Below are positions 1 to 13,101 of a DNA stretch of 64,000 bases, one piece after another; positions within the stretch are counted from its first letter, which is position 1, and each line of letters begins with the position of its first letter. The notes beneath the pieces are model-generated. The model saw nothing but the letters and a program-made list of their open reading frames with translations, was not told where the DNA came from and made no database searches. The position numbers and the translations under genes were made by a program. This DNA is from Scatophagus argus (lineage: Eukaryota > Chordata > Actinopteri > Scatophagidae): assembly GCF_020382885.2 (NCBI RefSeq), contig NC_058506.1, forward strand, positions 6,076,001 through 6,140,000. Reading direction: 5' to 3'.

Positions 1-2410
1 ACCACCGTCTGTCACCTCCTGACATGTACCATAAGCCACAGCCACTGGACCACCCACCTGCCAATCAAAAAAATTCCCTCCATCTGTTAGTTGCATGCGA
101 GTCTGTATGTGGATTGTGGGGAGTCATAGCTGCCATATGGCTTTTTTGTAGCTGTTGGGCAAAGAGCTAACAAATAGTGCATTTGGGTCTAAGCTGACTT
201 AGTGAAGCATTTACGAAAACAAAAACAAAAAAAAAAACAGCAACTGTGTGTGTGCAAGTGCTGCAAAACGACACACAACACATGAGACATAAAGGTGAGG
301 ATAGGGTTAAAACACTGAGATACGGTCATCTGTCCATCACCAACTGTGCTGCCATCATGCCATAGAAAAGATCGTCTCTTCCAATATGCAAGTGTGTGGT
401 TGTGTGTATTTGTTTTTTTCTCTCCTCTATCTCTCTCTTCCATCTGCTTCCTGTGTGACCCCTCTGTACACCTTCTGGCCTCCTCGCCGTGTATATGTGA
501 GCATAAGAGAAAAACAGTAAATTGTTCAAGATATTTACCTGATGATAGAGCACTCAACAGTGCCCTCAAAACTTATTCTTGCCAGCCCAAGGTTGATGTT
601 GGAAAACATCTTACATCGTGCACCCAACAAAGCACTCTTGTCTCGACAAGCACCAAGGTCTGTTCCCTCTTTAACTAAGATGTAGGCCATGATTCACTTC
701 TATTTTCAGGAACATCAATAGGTAGCAAATCATTCAGAAATACAGTCCCCAGTGTGCTGAACAGGGAGCCAGTCCATCACGGAGAACAGAGTCGGAGCAG
801 TGAAGACAAAGCAGAGCAAATGGGCTGAATATACTGTAGGCTCAGCTCTCTGGCTCGTGCACAGCCTGCAGTGTGGACACACTACAGCTTTGCATGCATT
901 GTGTGTTAAACTGCTAATGTAAGGTACAGTCACTTTGCATTTGAATGATTCACTGCAAGCAATTTGGTGTGTGATTGGTCATTATTTCTACTTGTGGTAG
1001 AAACTGTGGTCTGATTAAGCATATTAGGGCAAGACAGAGACACAGAAAAAAACCGAGTAGTGAGGAGACAGGAAAGGGCATTTGCGAAGACGTGTCTTTC
1101 GCCTCAGTGACAACATCAGCCCAAGAAGACCAGTCAAAGTATCAATTAAACAGACAGAAACAAAAGTTGTGTTCAGTAACATTCTCACATTACATTACAA
1201 TACATTTTGTTATTCACACATGAAACTGTAGTCACAAATGCTTTTCCAGTATGGACGAGAACAGCAATAGGCTATTATATATTTGACAAGGCTTTACTAC
1301 TGTAAGCAATCAGGCCACACACAGGAAGAGAGTTCAATTGAGGAGGAAGACATTAAATAATTCAGGTCAACTAGCTTCTTGTTTAAAGACTAGAAAGTAA
1401 ATAAGAATACCCAGAGAGTGTGAATTTACAGAGCTAACAAAAATCATTGATGTAAAGCTAAACAAGGAAGGGAAAGAGAAACCATTTTTACATTTTACAT
1501 TTTGACATAAAACACCTGACAAATTGGTTTTTACCAAATTTATGTCTCATAATCGTTCTACTGCATAGTAATCATATTCACTATAGGCTGCATTTTAATC
1601 AAAATTTATTCTTTCAGTTGTGGTATCGCTGTGTCAATCATTTTGTGACCCTTAAAATCCATCCTATGCGCTCCTAAATGTCTGTATCACTGGTACGAAG
1701 GATATCTTTTTCTGAATGAGGAGTTTTCATCTGCATACAGACTCTGGGTTACAAAGACAACTGAAAATGAACATATTCTCACTGCGCTGCAGATGTCTTT
1801 GACTAATTGGTTCAATAACACAGGCTTTCCAGTGAAAAAAAAAACAACAACTGCACATTACGAAGTAGAACCTCCAATTTCACAATATTATCAAACATCA
1901 CTCTGTTGTACCGCTGTTCTATTGGGGGGGGGGGGCAGTCACATCGCTCACATGTGCATGAACCAGTGACACAGGAGCCCACACGTGCACATGTTTATCT
2001 GCACACACTCTGACAGGCTGAAATGTAGGCTGCCTCAGTCAGCTAATGCATCCTGACAATCCCCATGACAAACAGAAAAATCAATTCTGCACTGTAAGTG
2101 AGAGAGGGAAATTTTCTGTGTCATCAGCTCTTACCAGTTACTCTGTTCAACAGAGTAGCCCCCAAACCAAAACACATATAGTATTTTACAGGGTTAAAAC
2201 AGGGACCAGCTCAACATGACATGCAATTAAACAGGAGATCACTTCAAGTACAAGGATTGACTTGCAGAGGAGGAAGATCCTATTGAGAAATCAATACAGC
2301 CTCCGTCTGGTACATCACTACAGCGAAGTGAACCAGTCAAGACTGACCCACACACATGCTGACACACACATCCACAGAGCTGAGTAACTACACACAGTGA
2401 TCAGACTTAC
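1..2410. other. Non-coding flank inside abr, no exon found
   Basis: I searched the minus strand for the expected second exon of abr (FSYGTDEYDG and PYIDESP motifs) and found no match, so the shared abr exons probably lie beyond position 1. The stretch is AT-rich. It holds a pure G run near 1,926-1,937 and no repeat that I can name. The open frames here are short and unlike any family I know. Confidence 0.5.
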
Positions 2411-2465
2411 CATTGCTGAAGAGGAGAGAACGAATGACGCACGCGGCCTCAAAGAAAAAAGTCAT
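2411..2465 (-). CDS. abr: Candidate third alternative first exon of abr
   Basis: On the minus strand an ATG at 2,465 opens MTFFFEAACVIRSLLFSN and runs into a perfect donor (ATG|GTAAGT) at 2,411/2,410. The segment is 55 nt, 18 codons plus one base, so it ends in phase 1 exactly like the two secure abr first exons. It carries several CpGs in an otherwise AT-rich, CpG-poor intron, which suggests a local promoter or constraint. The frame stays open upstream of the ATG for at least 15 codons, so the start is not fixed. I do not recognise the peptide with certainty as a known ABR isoform start. It may be a chance ORF-plus-donor, and transcript evidence is needed. Confidence 0.35.
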
Positions 2466-5400
2466 GACCTTGTTGGTGTGTGCGTGAGTGTTGTCTAAGC
2501 TAAACACCTTCACTGGGAGTTAATCATGTCACCAAGGCAGTCGAAAAAACATTATGTCACAGCTGTGGGATCAAAAAAAATCTACACAAACTGAGAGGTG
2601 CACTGCCAAAATAAGAGAGTTGCTTTGGTGCTGCTCGCAGTTGAATGCTTCCACTGTTATGAACCAGTCACATAGCACTCATTCAAATTAAGGCAACAAT
2701 CTAGTATTCAACAACACCCACAGCCTAGGAGGAAGCAATAAACTCCGATGCACAAAAAGAACAGTCACTGTATGGAAGCTATAAAATGCTTTCAGTGCAT
2801 CAATGTGTTTCTCTGACCGCTCACTACTGTCACATCACTTCCTTGTTGGCCAATAATGACCGTCCCTGATATAGTTTATGGGTCAATCATATGTAAAAAT
2901 CAATAGCGTGGGTGTATGTGCATGAAGTTTAGTTTACACTCCATGTACTTTACCATGAGGAACCAACCAAAACTGGATTTCTGGTTCAGACAGGCAGCAC
3001 TTCAACCACTTGTCAAACCGGCTGTGAATTAGTGGAGTTTTCACATCAGGAAATGATTCATGATGAGATGATGAGCTGAATATGAGCTATTATAGGATTA
3101 TTTAAAAATCTAGTTTGGGATTTTTCCAGCCCCCCTGGCTCTTATCAAAGGGGAACCAGGTACATCATTCAACCACTGAATCATTTGTGAATGTTTAAAA
3201 ACATGCATTGTCATCTGGACACAGCAAAGGGTGTATCTAGATATAAGTTAGGAGCTCTAAAGCCCTACAATTCATTTCAAAATTGTAGTGTTGTGACAAT
3301 GCAGCTGCAACAGAACTCACAGAGATCTTCTTTTAAAGGTTTCCTTTGCGCTGTTTGAATACACAAAGGTTCAGTCTGACAAATGGACAGCAAGTTGACA
3401 CTGATGGCCCCACTGGTTGACCTGACAGTGACCAGACAAACTCACAGATGGCTGAGAGCCACCCCTGTGCACAGAAACATATGCCTTCAGTGAACCAAAA
3501 ATGCTGGGCTGGACATGATGGCCATTACTGCACCATTAGTTGAACTGAGAGGATGAAATCAACACTCCTCCAGCAGAAAACACTGAGCTATGAAGAAGAT
3601 AAAACCACATGTACACTGTTCATATTTTGCATGTGCTGACAGAGGCAGGGCTGCCTGCAGAGAGCTTTAAAAAAAGAAAAGTTTTGATTAAAATGGAGAT
3701 TTAATGCTGACGCTAGTTGGAGTAACACACTGCTTGTGCTTGAGTGCTATTGGCACTACCTTAATAAAAGCTTTACTACATGTCTTCCCATTTACTGCGC
3801 AGTGAACAGTAGCTAACTACAGGCATTTCAGTCCACATACTAGGTCAATTATCTGAACAATTATTTTCTATTTTGCTGCCAGATCAACCTAGCTGAACAT
3901 AAGGCAGATTTGTTCTCATCTGGGCTATTGAAAACATATCAATAGCCATATGTTTTTTTTTAATCTATCTTATTTCTTTTTCATTTACATGGCATGTCCA
4001 ACTGTCTTACTTGTCACCTCATTCCTTAGTTAAAACATTTCGACTAAATGCACTACATTATCATCTATTGAGGTTACCGCCACTAAAATTTGTATCTGAA
4101 CTACTGGGGAGGGAACCCCTGTATAACTACTAATATTGCGTAAAATGTCAGTTTAATACAGAGAAATGAGCTGCTTTTTGATTCAAAATGTGACATTTCA
4201 TCTGATATTTTATAATACTGAAAAGGTCACATTCTAAAACTTGTGATATTACGTCATCTACATATGGCCAAGATCTTACACAGGATAAAAATAACAACAA
4301 AATACATCAAAAAATATCTAGAAATTAAAAATATACCACCAACTTTGCAGGTGTTTTGCAGATGATTTTTCCTGCTTCTTTTACAACCAGCACAGTGACA
4401 GTTTCGTGTTTTTGATGTTGCTCGCTCTCATTCTCTCTCTGGACCTCCTTTGCGCTCCACATGATGCTTAGGGAAATTAGTGCAGCCCATGAGGACACAC
4501 AGACACTCTCACTGTGTCACTCACACCACAGACACATGCTCTACACAATTACTCATGGGCTCTGCTGTGTGTTGATAGGGTTAGATCAATGAGGCTCCAG
4601 TTAATAAGGAATGGCTTGCACCAGAAAACCTTTCAAAAGGGATAAACACACTTACACACACACACACATACACACGGCACTCTGCTCTGCAATTGTCAAT
4701 TGTTCACTTCAGCGACTACAGAAGTCTGTGTGACAGAGAGGAAATGCCAAATGTTTGAATCAGTCCCGTGAGTAGAAAACTACCTCAGCAGTTTCAGAGC
4801 AACTAGTTCCACATGTGGTGGCAAAAAACTTATTACAAAGAGATCAAAGTGAATAAAATGAAACATAAAGTGAAAAATAATTTGCCATATTTTCCTTCCA
4901 ATGTTCTCCTCAATGTACAAAGCAATAATGCAAAAGCCTGGAAATTAAATATGCTGCTTTAAAATAAATAAAGTCTCTGGTGCCATTTATGTCCAGATGA
5001 CACCTTAAAGAATTCTTCCCTGATGCATTCAAGAGGCTCTGGCATACGGCCTTTGAGTGGCAGCTGCTGAATAACAATCCCTTGATATAAATGCAAATAA
5101 AGCAAATTTACATTATTTCTCTCATAATGTCACAGTTTGCTCATTGTCTGTTCAGGGTTTTTTTTTTTTTTTCCTTAGACATGAGAAAGCAACACTTTCA
5201 CCAGCCGACTCCAACAACAAAGACTTTTCCCCGCTTGCATCTGCACTGCCTCACAGCACAAAGTGTCACTGACTAAATAAAAAGCAGCGGACTAAATGTT
5301 CACTGAGACACATTGTCTCTATGAAGCCGGCAGGTATCTGCAATAAGATATTTATTTACTGATACCAAGTAAAGGGGATAATGGTTGGAAGTAAACTGTA

Positions 5401-5654
5401 TGCATTTTGTATTTAAAGGGATAAAACATGCAAAATCTCATATGTGATCCTTTTAAGAGGTCAGGGGTGAAGGGATGAACAGTAAGCTTTTGTTTAGACA
5501 CCATAACTTGACTCAAGAGCACATAATGAAGAGCACTTCATCAATACACAAGTCCCCACTGGTGTGATTTTTCACCACAGACAGCTGGCAACAGAGAAAC
5601 AATAGGTAGCAGTGATGCACAGAGCCCAGAGCTTCTCCTGAGAATCGCTGCTGT

Positions 5655-5655
<1 letters not shown>

Positions 5656-5733
<78 letters not shown>
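5656..5733. repeat. (GT)39 microsatellite
   Basis: This is an uninterrupted GT dinucleotide tract of about 78 bp, the longest pure microsatellite in the window. It generates false poly-Thr-His and poly-Val-Cys open frames on the two strands. Confidence 0.97.
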
Positions 5734-5734
<1 letters not shown>

Positions 5735-6809
5735 AGCAGACATGGTCCAAATGTTGTTGCATAACCAACCAGTTAAATCTACGGTCCCATTGCTGCAACA
5801 ACCATGACCTCCGCCCCAATGTCAGCTCACATCACTCTCATGTTATCCTCTCCTGACAGACAGCTATAAACCCACCTGTCACTCTCAATAACCGGTCCTC
5901 GTTTCCATGGCAAGGACAAAGGCTGCCATGACAACTTGCCAGGTTGATGCAAAGGCTTCCTGTTTGCGAGAAAAAAAAATGTTGCTGCTGGACTGAGTCG
6001 TGAAGTCACCAATGTTCCTGGAAGACCTGTGCTATTTAAGCCAGCAGATGAGAAACAAACTTTAAAAACCGAGCAGCCTGAGTCATAAGCTAGCTGAGGG
6101 CTGCACAGAGAGAGAGAATACTGTGTTCAACACCCCACACACACACTACACCTCTGCAGGGATAACATGAATTGCTCAATTCCAGCTGAACACACAATTT
6201 GGCAAATTCCAACAAAAAAAACGATCAAAACCTTGGAACATATAATACAACAATTAACCACTTCCTGTCGTGTCCTGTCCTGTTGGTCCCTCATAAGGAA
6301 GGTAGCTGCGCCACAAGAATGCAAGAAAGAAGTAGCAGAAGCATGAGACTGAAGCACAAAAAAACACCTCCTCACTCCCACACTGGTCAGCTGAGTAGCA
6401 CCTCCAGTGCCAGGCGATCTCACATGGCTAGACCCCTGCATAGAGCCGTGATGGCAGGCATGCCAGTGGTTTAACTTCACTGAGCACTCAGTTGAAGCGA
6501 GGCCAAAGTTTATGAAAATGGCTGGTCGTATAAACTCACCTCTAAGACATAAAAGGTTGTTTATTTTGTTTTCCTGTTATTCAATAGCGGGTTGTGTGTG
6601 TGCGTTTCAAAATCCTTCCACTATTCTTTTTTTGTTTTTTCATTGAAAAGCAGGTGCAGATCAACATATGTCTGTCACTGCAGACAAGTAATGTAAACAT
6701 ACACATGTGCCAAAACATTACTGTATGATATGAGTCATAACTAAAACAATAAAAGATAAACACCCTTGTACTATTCTAACAGTAAACCTGTCAAGCAGAA
6801 GTTAACAAC

Positions 6810-7262
6810 TTTTTAAACAATTGCCAATTATTTTCTTCATTAAATGATAATAATTTACTCACATATCAAAAATCTCTCAAAAAATTAAATTCTATTATCT
6901 TTTTACACAGTGCATATCTCTGATTTGTCTGACCAACAATCCAAAACATATCTTGTTTAAAATTATTTTAGAGAAATGCAGCAAATCTTCACATGATTAA
7001 TGTATTAATCGTTTATAACATGTCAATAAGAACAAAAAATGCTCATCACAATTTACCAGGGTCAAAAGTGACATCTGCCATATGCTCCTTTAGTCCAATT
7101 AGCAGACCAAAACCCAAACTCTTCATTTACTATCATATAAGCAAAAAAATCTTGCATTTAAGAAACTGAAACCAGAAAATTCATGACATATTTGCTTGAA
7201 AAATGAAGCAATTAGTCAGTTATCATCAATGCTAGGTTTCAAATGGTTATTTTAGCTCTAGT
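6810..7262 (+). repeat. Degenerate interspersed repeat of the 'TTTGCTTGAAAAATGA' family
   Basis: The recognisable blocks are TTGTCTGACCAACAATCCAAAAC, TCACAATTTACCAGGGTCAAAAGTGACATC, TTTACTATCATATAAG and TTTGCTTGAAAAATGAAG. They match, from memory, a very abundant percomorph repeat that ends in a TTTTAGCTCTA-like sequence. The first block appears twice in spirit, so this may be two overlapping partial copies. A second copy lies at about 35,375-35,662. I am sure it is repetitive; the class is uncertain, most likely a non-autonomous DNA element. Confidence 0.6.
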
Positions 7263-7303
7263 GTGAGAAGGTGGAATTACTGTTGTCTAAAAAAAAAAAA
7301 TAA

Positions 7304-7374
7304 TGATCTGATCTGATCTGATCTGATCTGATACTGATCTGATACTGATCTTGGACTGATCTTTTATGACTGAT
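7304..7374. repeat. (TGATC)n pentanucleotide tandem
   Basis: Six near-perfect TGATC units are followed by degenerate longer units (TGATACTGATC, TTGGACTGATC, TTTTATGACTGATCG), as if unit length has grown by insertion. It directly follows an A-run. Confidence 0.9.
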
Positions 7375-7574
7375 CGTTCAAAAAGTTGCCAATACCGTTT
7401 TTTTTTTTGTTACAGCTATAGATACCTCTATAGCTCTGTAGATACTTTCAAAAACGAGTTCTCACATTACATTAGTAGACTCGTTTGTACATGTTTGTTG
7501 AGCAGTGTATTCAAGAAAATCCACATTGTGTCAAAAACTTAGTAACCTTGGTGAAGAATTAATCTTGAATTCTT

Positions 7575-7612
7575 GAATTTCCCTTGGGATCAATAAAGTA
7601 TCTTCTATCTAA
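7575..7612 (+). repeat. 3' tail of a teleost retroposon (GGGATCAATAAAGTATCT)
   Basis: TTTCCCTTGGGATCAATAAAG followed by TATCT-like units is the characteristic 3' end of an abundant fish LINE/SINE family. Only the tail is preserved. The copy at 53,885-53,945 on the opposite strand is the same family. Confidence 0.6.
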
Positions 7613-8183
7613 TCTTGCAAGTAAAATGTCACAGGTTCAAATGCTGATAACACACTTACACACCATTATTTACTACAGTGGACTTAGAATATGTGTATGT
7701 GAAAAAAACACGCAAAGGGGGTTATTGGGAGGTTTAATGGGATTAAAAACAAACAAACAATTCCCATATGATATAGTCTATATAGTAATCCTCCACGCTC
7801 TCTGCCTTGTCCATCTAGAGGAGCTTTGATCAGCTCTGCAAAGTTGCAAACCATATTAAGTCATGGGAAGGAAACATTGCTGCAGTGTGTGGATTCAATC
7901 AGGGAGTTGTGCTGCCTTGCTCAGCAGATTCTTCTGAGGAGAAGAGGGATTACATCATGCTTCGTAGCCAGCTAAAACTGTGTGGGCAACATGATGCCTG
8001 CAAACTGCTTCTGTATAGGGGCCATGGCTGCAGTGACTGAGCATGCATGCACAAATACACACACTCATTTTTACAATAGAGATGTGTGGTTATGAGCCAG
8101 GGCTGGAGGGAATGTGTGATAGTTTCTCAACATGTTTGTACATGTTTACTATTCAACCATCTTTAGTGAATATATACCGTAAT

Positions 8184-8210
8184 TGTGTGTGTGTGTGTGT
8201 GTGTGCATGC

Positions 8211-8253
<43 letters not shown>
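8184..8253. repeat. Compound (TG)n-(GA)n microsatellite
   Basis: (TG)n is interrupted once by CATGC and then switches directly to (GA)n of about 14 units. Confidence 0.95.
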
Positions 8254-8255
<2 letters not shown>

Positions 8256-11200
8256 TTTTCTGAGTGGTTGACAAGATATTCCTCCGTGTCTTCAGTGCTG
8301 CTCTCAAAAGATGTAAGTGAGCTCAACCATAACAGATCCAATTCTCTGCAGACCAGATAAAAGACAGAGAGAAGAAAAACAAAAAGACTGTCTCATGTAG
8401 CCTCCTGCCCAGCTACTAGTCTTCTAGAGCCCTATGGGGCCATGACACAATGACAGTACATCGGTTGTTTGACAGATGTGTGGTCATTGTGTGTGTGATT
8501 GCGTTGACGACGGTGTACACGAAGGCTTTTACACCTCCCTGTCCTGCTGTAGTCAATCAGGAGGTGACACTGGGGAAATTAAAAGCCTTCATGAAGGTCT
8601 ATCTTTACAGCCAGGGCCTGTTACTCCACTCATCAACATAAAGTATTTCAACTGCAGCAACATCACATGAGGCTCTGAGGACAGAACCAGCAGCTAACAC
8701 TGCAGCACTGGAAACCAATTTAATTCCACTGCATGCAGATGCTTCAAATAAAAAGCTCAAAAGAGGGAAGCTTTAGTGAGATGTATCTGAAGTTTTGACA
8801 TACTAAATTTGAAAGACAGACAAGAGATTACACTTTACACAAATTACTCAAAACTGGCTAGCTGATGCAATTTAAACTACCCTTAATCTCTAGGGACAAA
8901 CAAGAAACATCTTAATAAAATTACTGCTGCTTTATTAGTTTTCAATGTACTCTCTTTTTCCCAGGTCCAAGAATCATCAGGTGCTCAGAGATCTTTCTCT
9001 TCACACAGTTTGTATTCAGAAAACCCTCCACAAGTAAAAAGGTAAATCTGTCACCTGACGACAAACAGCCGCTAGCTAGAGAGGCAGATGTGGAGCGACA
9101 GACCGCATTCTTTCCTACATGCTGCTTCCCCCAGGAGCCGTCTCAACTGTGATCAATCTAGCTGAAGTAGTTATTAATATGCAGACACACCCACCTTCTT
9201 TCTCATCCAAACACCCACACAGAGATCCTCAAACAGCTCCGTTTGCAGACATGTGAGTGAACAATAAGCCACATGTGCACACACAGACAGATAACAGATG
9301 TTTAGAGAGCCAGGTCTCGCTGCACAATCACAGAATCCAATCTAGCCTTTTATTTGAGCATCAAATTGAAATTTTGTTTGTCAGGGAGGCTCAGAAACCC
9401 CTCAGAGACAGGGAATGTTGGTGAAGCATTAACAGATGCACTGCACAGCAGACGGCTACAGCGCAGTCTTGTACAAGAAACAGTTATGGGTTGAATTAAA
9501 GAAGGTGAGACATCCTCTAAATCACCAAAGGTTGATTGTACATTTGAAGCATATCTCGTTAGCTAAGAAGAGCATAAGTTTGTAAGTGAGGAAATACGGT
9601 GCTCAGCACACACTGCACACTGTAGCAAAGCAGAGTGACGTTTTGGATGGGATCTGTTGGAAAAACGGGTGAATCTTAGATTTAGGTAGGTTCTGCTTTG
9701 ACTGTCTTTGTAATGAGGTGCATAAACAAACTAAATTCACTAGTGGAGGTCACTACAAAAACATGAAAACACGACAATTAACGTAATATTTTCTGACAGG
9801 AAAAAAGACAAACGGCGCTGGAACAAACTTATGGCTCCATAAAAATAACAAGAAAATAACATACGAGGATGAAGTGCTCATGTAGTTATATCCATTTCTC
9901 TCCAAGTCTCTAAGCATCTATACAAAAACTCACCTGAACTAGGATTAATGAGGACCTGTTCACTTGAACCAGCCATCCACTGCAGCCTGTGTGATCTATA
10001 AAGCATATGCAGCATATACTGAAGGTGTAAGCTACAAAGAGCTTTTACAGCTTAATGCTCTAAAAATAATCGACCACGTTAGTTTCAAATGAACACAGGA
10101 TGTGCGTGGACACTGCAGCGTGGAAAGGTGTGAATGAGTCATGGTCACTTTGAATATCCCCCAACAACTGCCTCAAGATCAGAGGTGATTGGCTTATGTT
10201 TGAATTCAGCAAGTCTATTTGAAGAAATCAAATCAAATCTGATACTAATTTACTTCTGATGGACTTATTCATTGTTGAAATAATAAAATATATTCTCTTT
10301 ATTGACCGTCATTCTACTTCATAGATGTAAACCATAGATTATAGGATTACCTGAGAATTATTCTAGTGATTCCAACCCAAAATTGCAGTGAAATGCCAGT
10401 GTGTGCCACTTGCACTTCAATGAATAGGACACTATTTTCCATGGGTTTGATGTTACAGTAATGCTAAATGACGCTAAGTAAGCCAGTGTCAAGAGCTGTG
10501 AGCAGCTGCCGTCTGAAAGTCTGTGAGTCCTGAAGTTAAGCTGGGGTCTTTGTTCCCCCTTTCCCCTCATTCAGCCTGATACAGATGATAATGGGTCAGC
10601 TCCTCAGCTTGAGCTAACCACTGTGCTCAGGCAACAGGCTGAGAGCACTTTAAAAAGGTCAATAATCTGCAGGACTCCCACACAATAGTTACTGGGGAGA
10701 GACAGAAAGACAAAAGAAATCATAGACAGCGAGGGAAAAAGGAAGCGATGGCTTCAAACTATTGTGCTTTAATGGAAAATGACAGGAGAGCTGCAGATCT
10801 AAAATCAAAACCTAAACAGTACAAAGCATCTAACACATTCGGACAGATGAGCCTTTTGCTGTTGTACACTGTGTGTGCATTCCACTACAAATGTACTGAG
10901 ATGGTGCTAATGAAGATGTGTGCCCATTATTCACTTCACAACCTGTGAGCACACATCTAGAGCACTTCCCTGTCAAGTGAAGAGTCCGATAAAAGGCAAT
11001 ACTGTCCCTTTATACCTCAAATGAATGACAATTCTCCTACAGCTGCATATCTTCATGTGCCATATGCCTGTAGGTCGCAAGAGATAAGGACCCCCTCCAC
11101 TGCAGAGCCTCATGCATGAATTGCTGTTACAGCCTCTGTCCCTGCAGCTCCCAAACCCAACCAACCAATGTTACCATGGCAGCCAGCCACTATACATTGT

Positions 11201-13060
11201 AATTAGCTAGTCTAAATCCCAAGGCTCGAACTGGTTGGATACAACCCGCTGCTTCCATAGATTAGGACAACCACTGCCGTACACATGGCCTGAAGCTATG
11301 TCTGTCTGCAACACAAGTACACAAGAGGTCGCATTCGAGAGCAGACACATCTATGCGCACACACAAAAAGACACAAACACAAACCCCTACTAATCCACCT
11401 TATTTTATCTCCCACATTCCACCTTGCACCGTCCTCCCTGTGTTTGTAAGCAGGTACAAGTAAATCAATCCTCCACATGTACTTTAGAGCTATTTACTGC
11501 CAACACACACCCACATTCAGCAAAGCAACGTACTGTAAAGCCGCTCTACTGTGTGGGCATCTGCACCTCAGTGTGCAGCAGTACTCTCTGCGTTCGTTCG
11601 TGGGCATGTGCTAATGGAAAGTGTATCAAACTGTGCAGTGAAACAAAAGAGCTACAACGACTGAAGCTATTAAAATGCAAGCGGCTGTGGATGGCCCTCA
11701 GGGCAACCCTGGCAGTGATTGTACTGTCTATTTATTACACTCCTCAGCCCAATTAGATGAATATGATGCAGATTAAAGACAGAGCGTTTTGTATCAAACA
11801 CTCTGTCACCTCTTCTAGATGTGTCAGATAGAAGAGGACGCCCTGAGCAGTAGTGTGCTGCTCAGGCAGGTTAATGTTTCCCATCACAGTAACGCCATTA
11901 AAGTTTCCAAAAATGAAAGGCAGAAAAGAGCAAGTCTTTGACATCAAAAGGAGAGACCCTCTCCCACGGGAGTCAGGCAGAGCACAAAAAAAAATGATGA
12001 GAAGGTTTGTGACAATGGAGAAACCCATCTGGAAACTAATTAGGCCAAAAAGAGGCATGAAGATAAAAACTCAAACTGGCAGTGTGTGGGTGTGCACTTC
12101 AAGTGAGAATATAACTTCCTACTGGATCTAACTACTTACAAGAGCATTTTATCATTTATTTGAGCAGTCTATGTGGATATTATGAAGACAGGATTATGTC
12201 ATCGTGATTACTTGTTCAGCAATCTGTTAACAGTGTGCAGCATCAGCGTGTGTATATCAACCTTCACCGATGATGAAAACTATTGCACATGATTGCACCA
12301 TACCAAACCAGATATTTAAGTGCTTCTTCTTTACTTTCAAGCTATACAAACCTCTGGAGACAAACAGTTCAAAACAGAGCACTTTAGTTATGTTGGTGCC
12401 AGCATGTCAATTCAAACCTTTTTGATACAAAACTGGAATAACTGCACTAAACTTTCACAGTAGATAGTAGACAGTAGGTATTTTTCTGCCTATAAGACAA
12501 GACCAGAAGTTGAGAGAATAAAAATATTCTGAAGAAAGAGCTGAGAACAATCCCACATTGCAGCAGCTCCGCTGTCCCTGAAGCTATAACAGCAGTAGTG
12601 CAGGTATTGCCAAACACCTGCATAAGGGAAGATGAGAAAACTACATACCAAATGCACATGTGACTTCTCAGGAAAATATTGTTAAGTCAGTTGGAAACAA
12701 GCCTTTCTGCAGATTTTTCTGACTCTCCCATGGTTGTGCTGTGATGCTGTGCTGTTCTCTTCTCATACTTGCCAACCGTTAGCCAACTGTTACTGCTGTC
12801 TATCTGTCACAGTAAAATCTACAAGGGGTCTCATATGTCACCCATCATCCTGTTTTCCAATTGTGAATGAAAACTAATGATCAGACTTCACAGGCAATGG
12901 TCTGAACATTTGCTTTACTTTGAGTTAATTTCTATTAAACAAAGACGCTGGGAAGAGTGACAGAGGAGATAAGAGAGTAAGAAGGGACGCAGCAAGATGC
13001 CTGATAAACTGAAAGAGCACTCAGAGACACAAAGCCATCTGGCATTGAGTGTGTCAGCAC

Positions 13061-13064
<4 letters not shown>

Positions 13065-13098
<34 letters not shown>
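13065..13098. repeat. (CA)17 microsatellite
   Basis: A pure CA tract of about 34 bp. It is the source of false poly-Cys-Val frames on the minus strand. Confidence 0.95.

Positions 13099-13101
<3 letters not shown>

Noticed and set aside
5513..5856. Open frames with poly-Thr-His and poly-Val-Cys
   Set aside because: Created by the (GT)39 microsatellite; no conserved sequence.
8450..8641. 63-codon frame with a hydrophobic, signal-like start
   Set aside because: Single isolated short frame in an intron, no homology, no splice sites; chance hydrophobicity.
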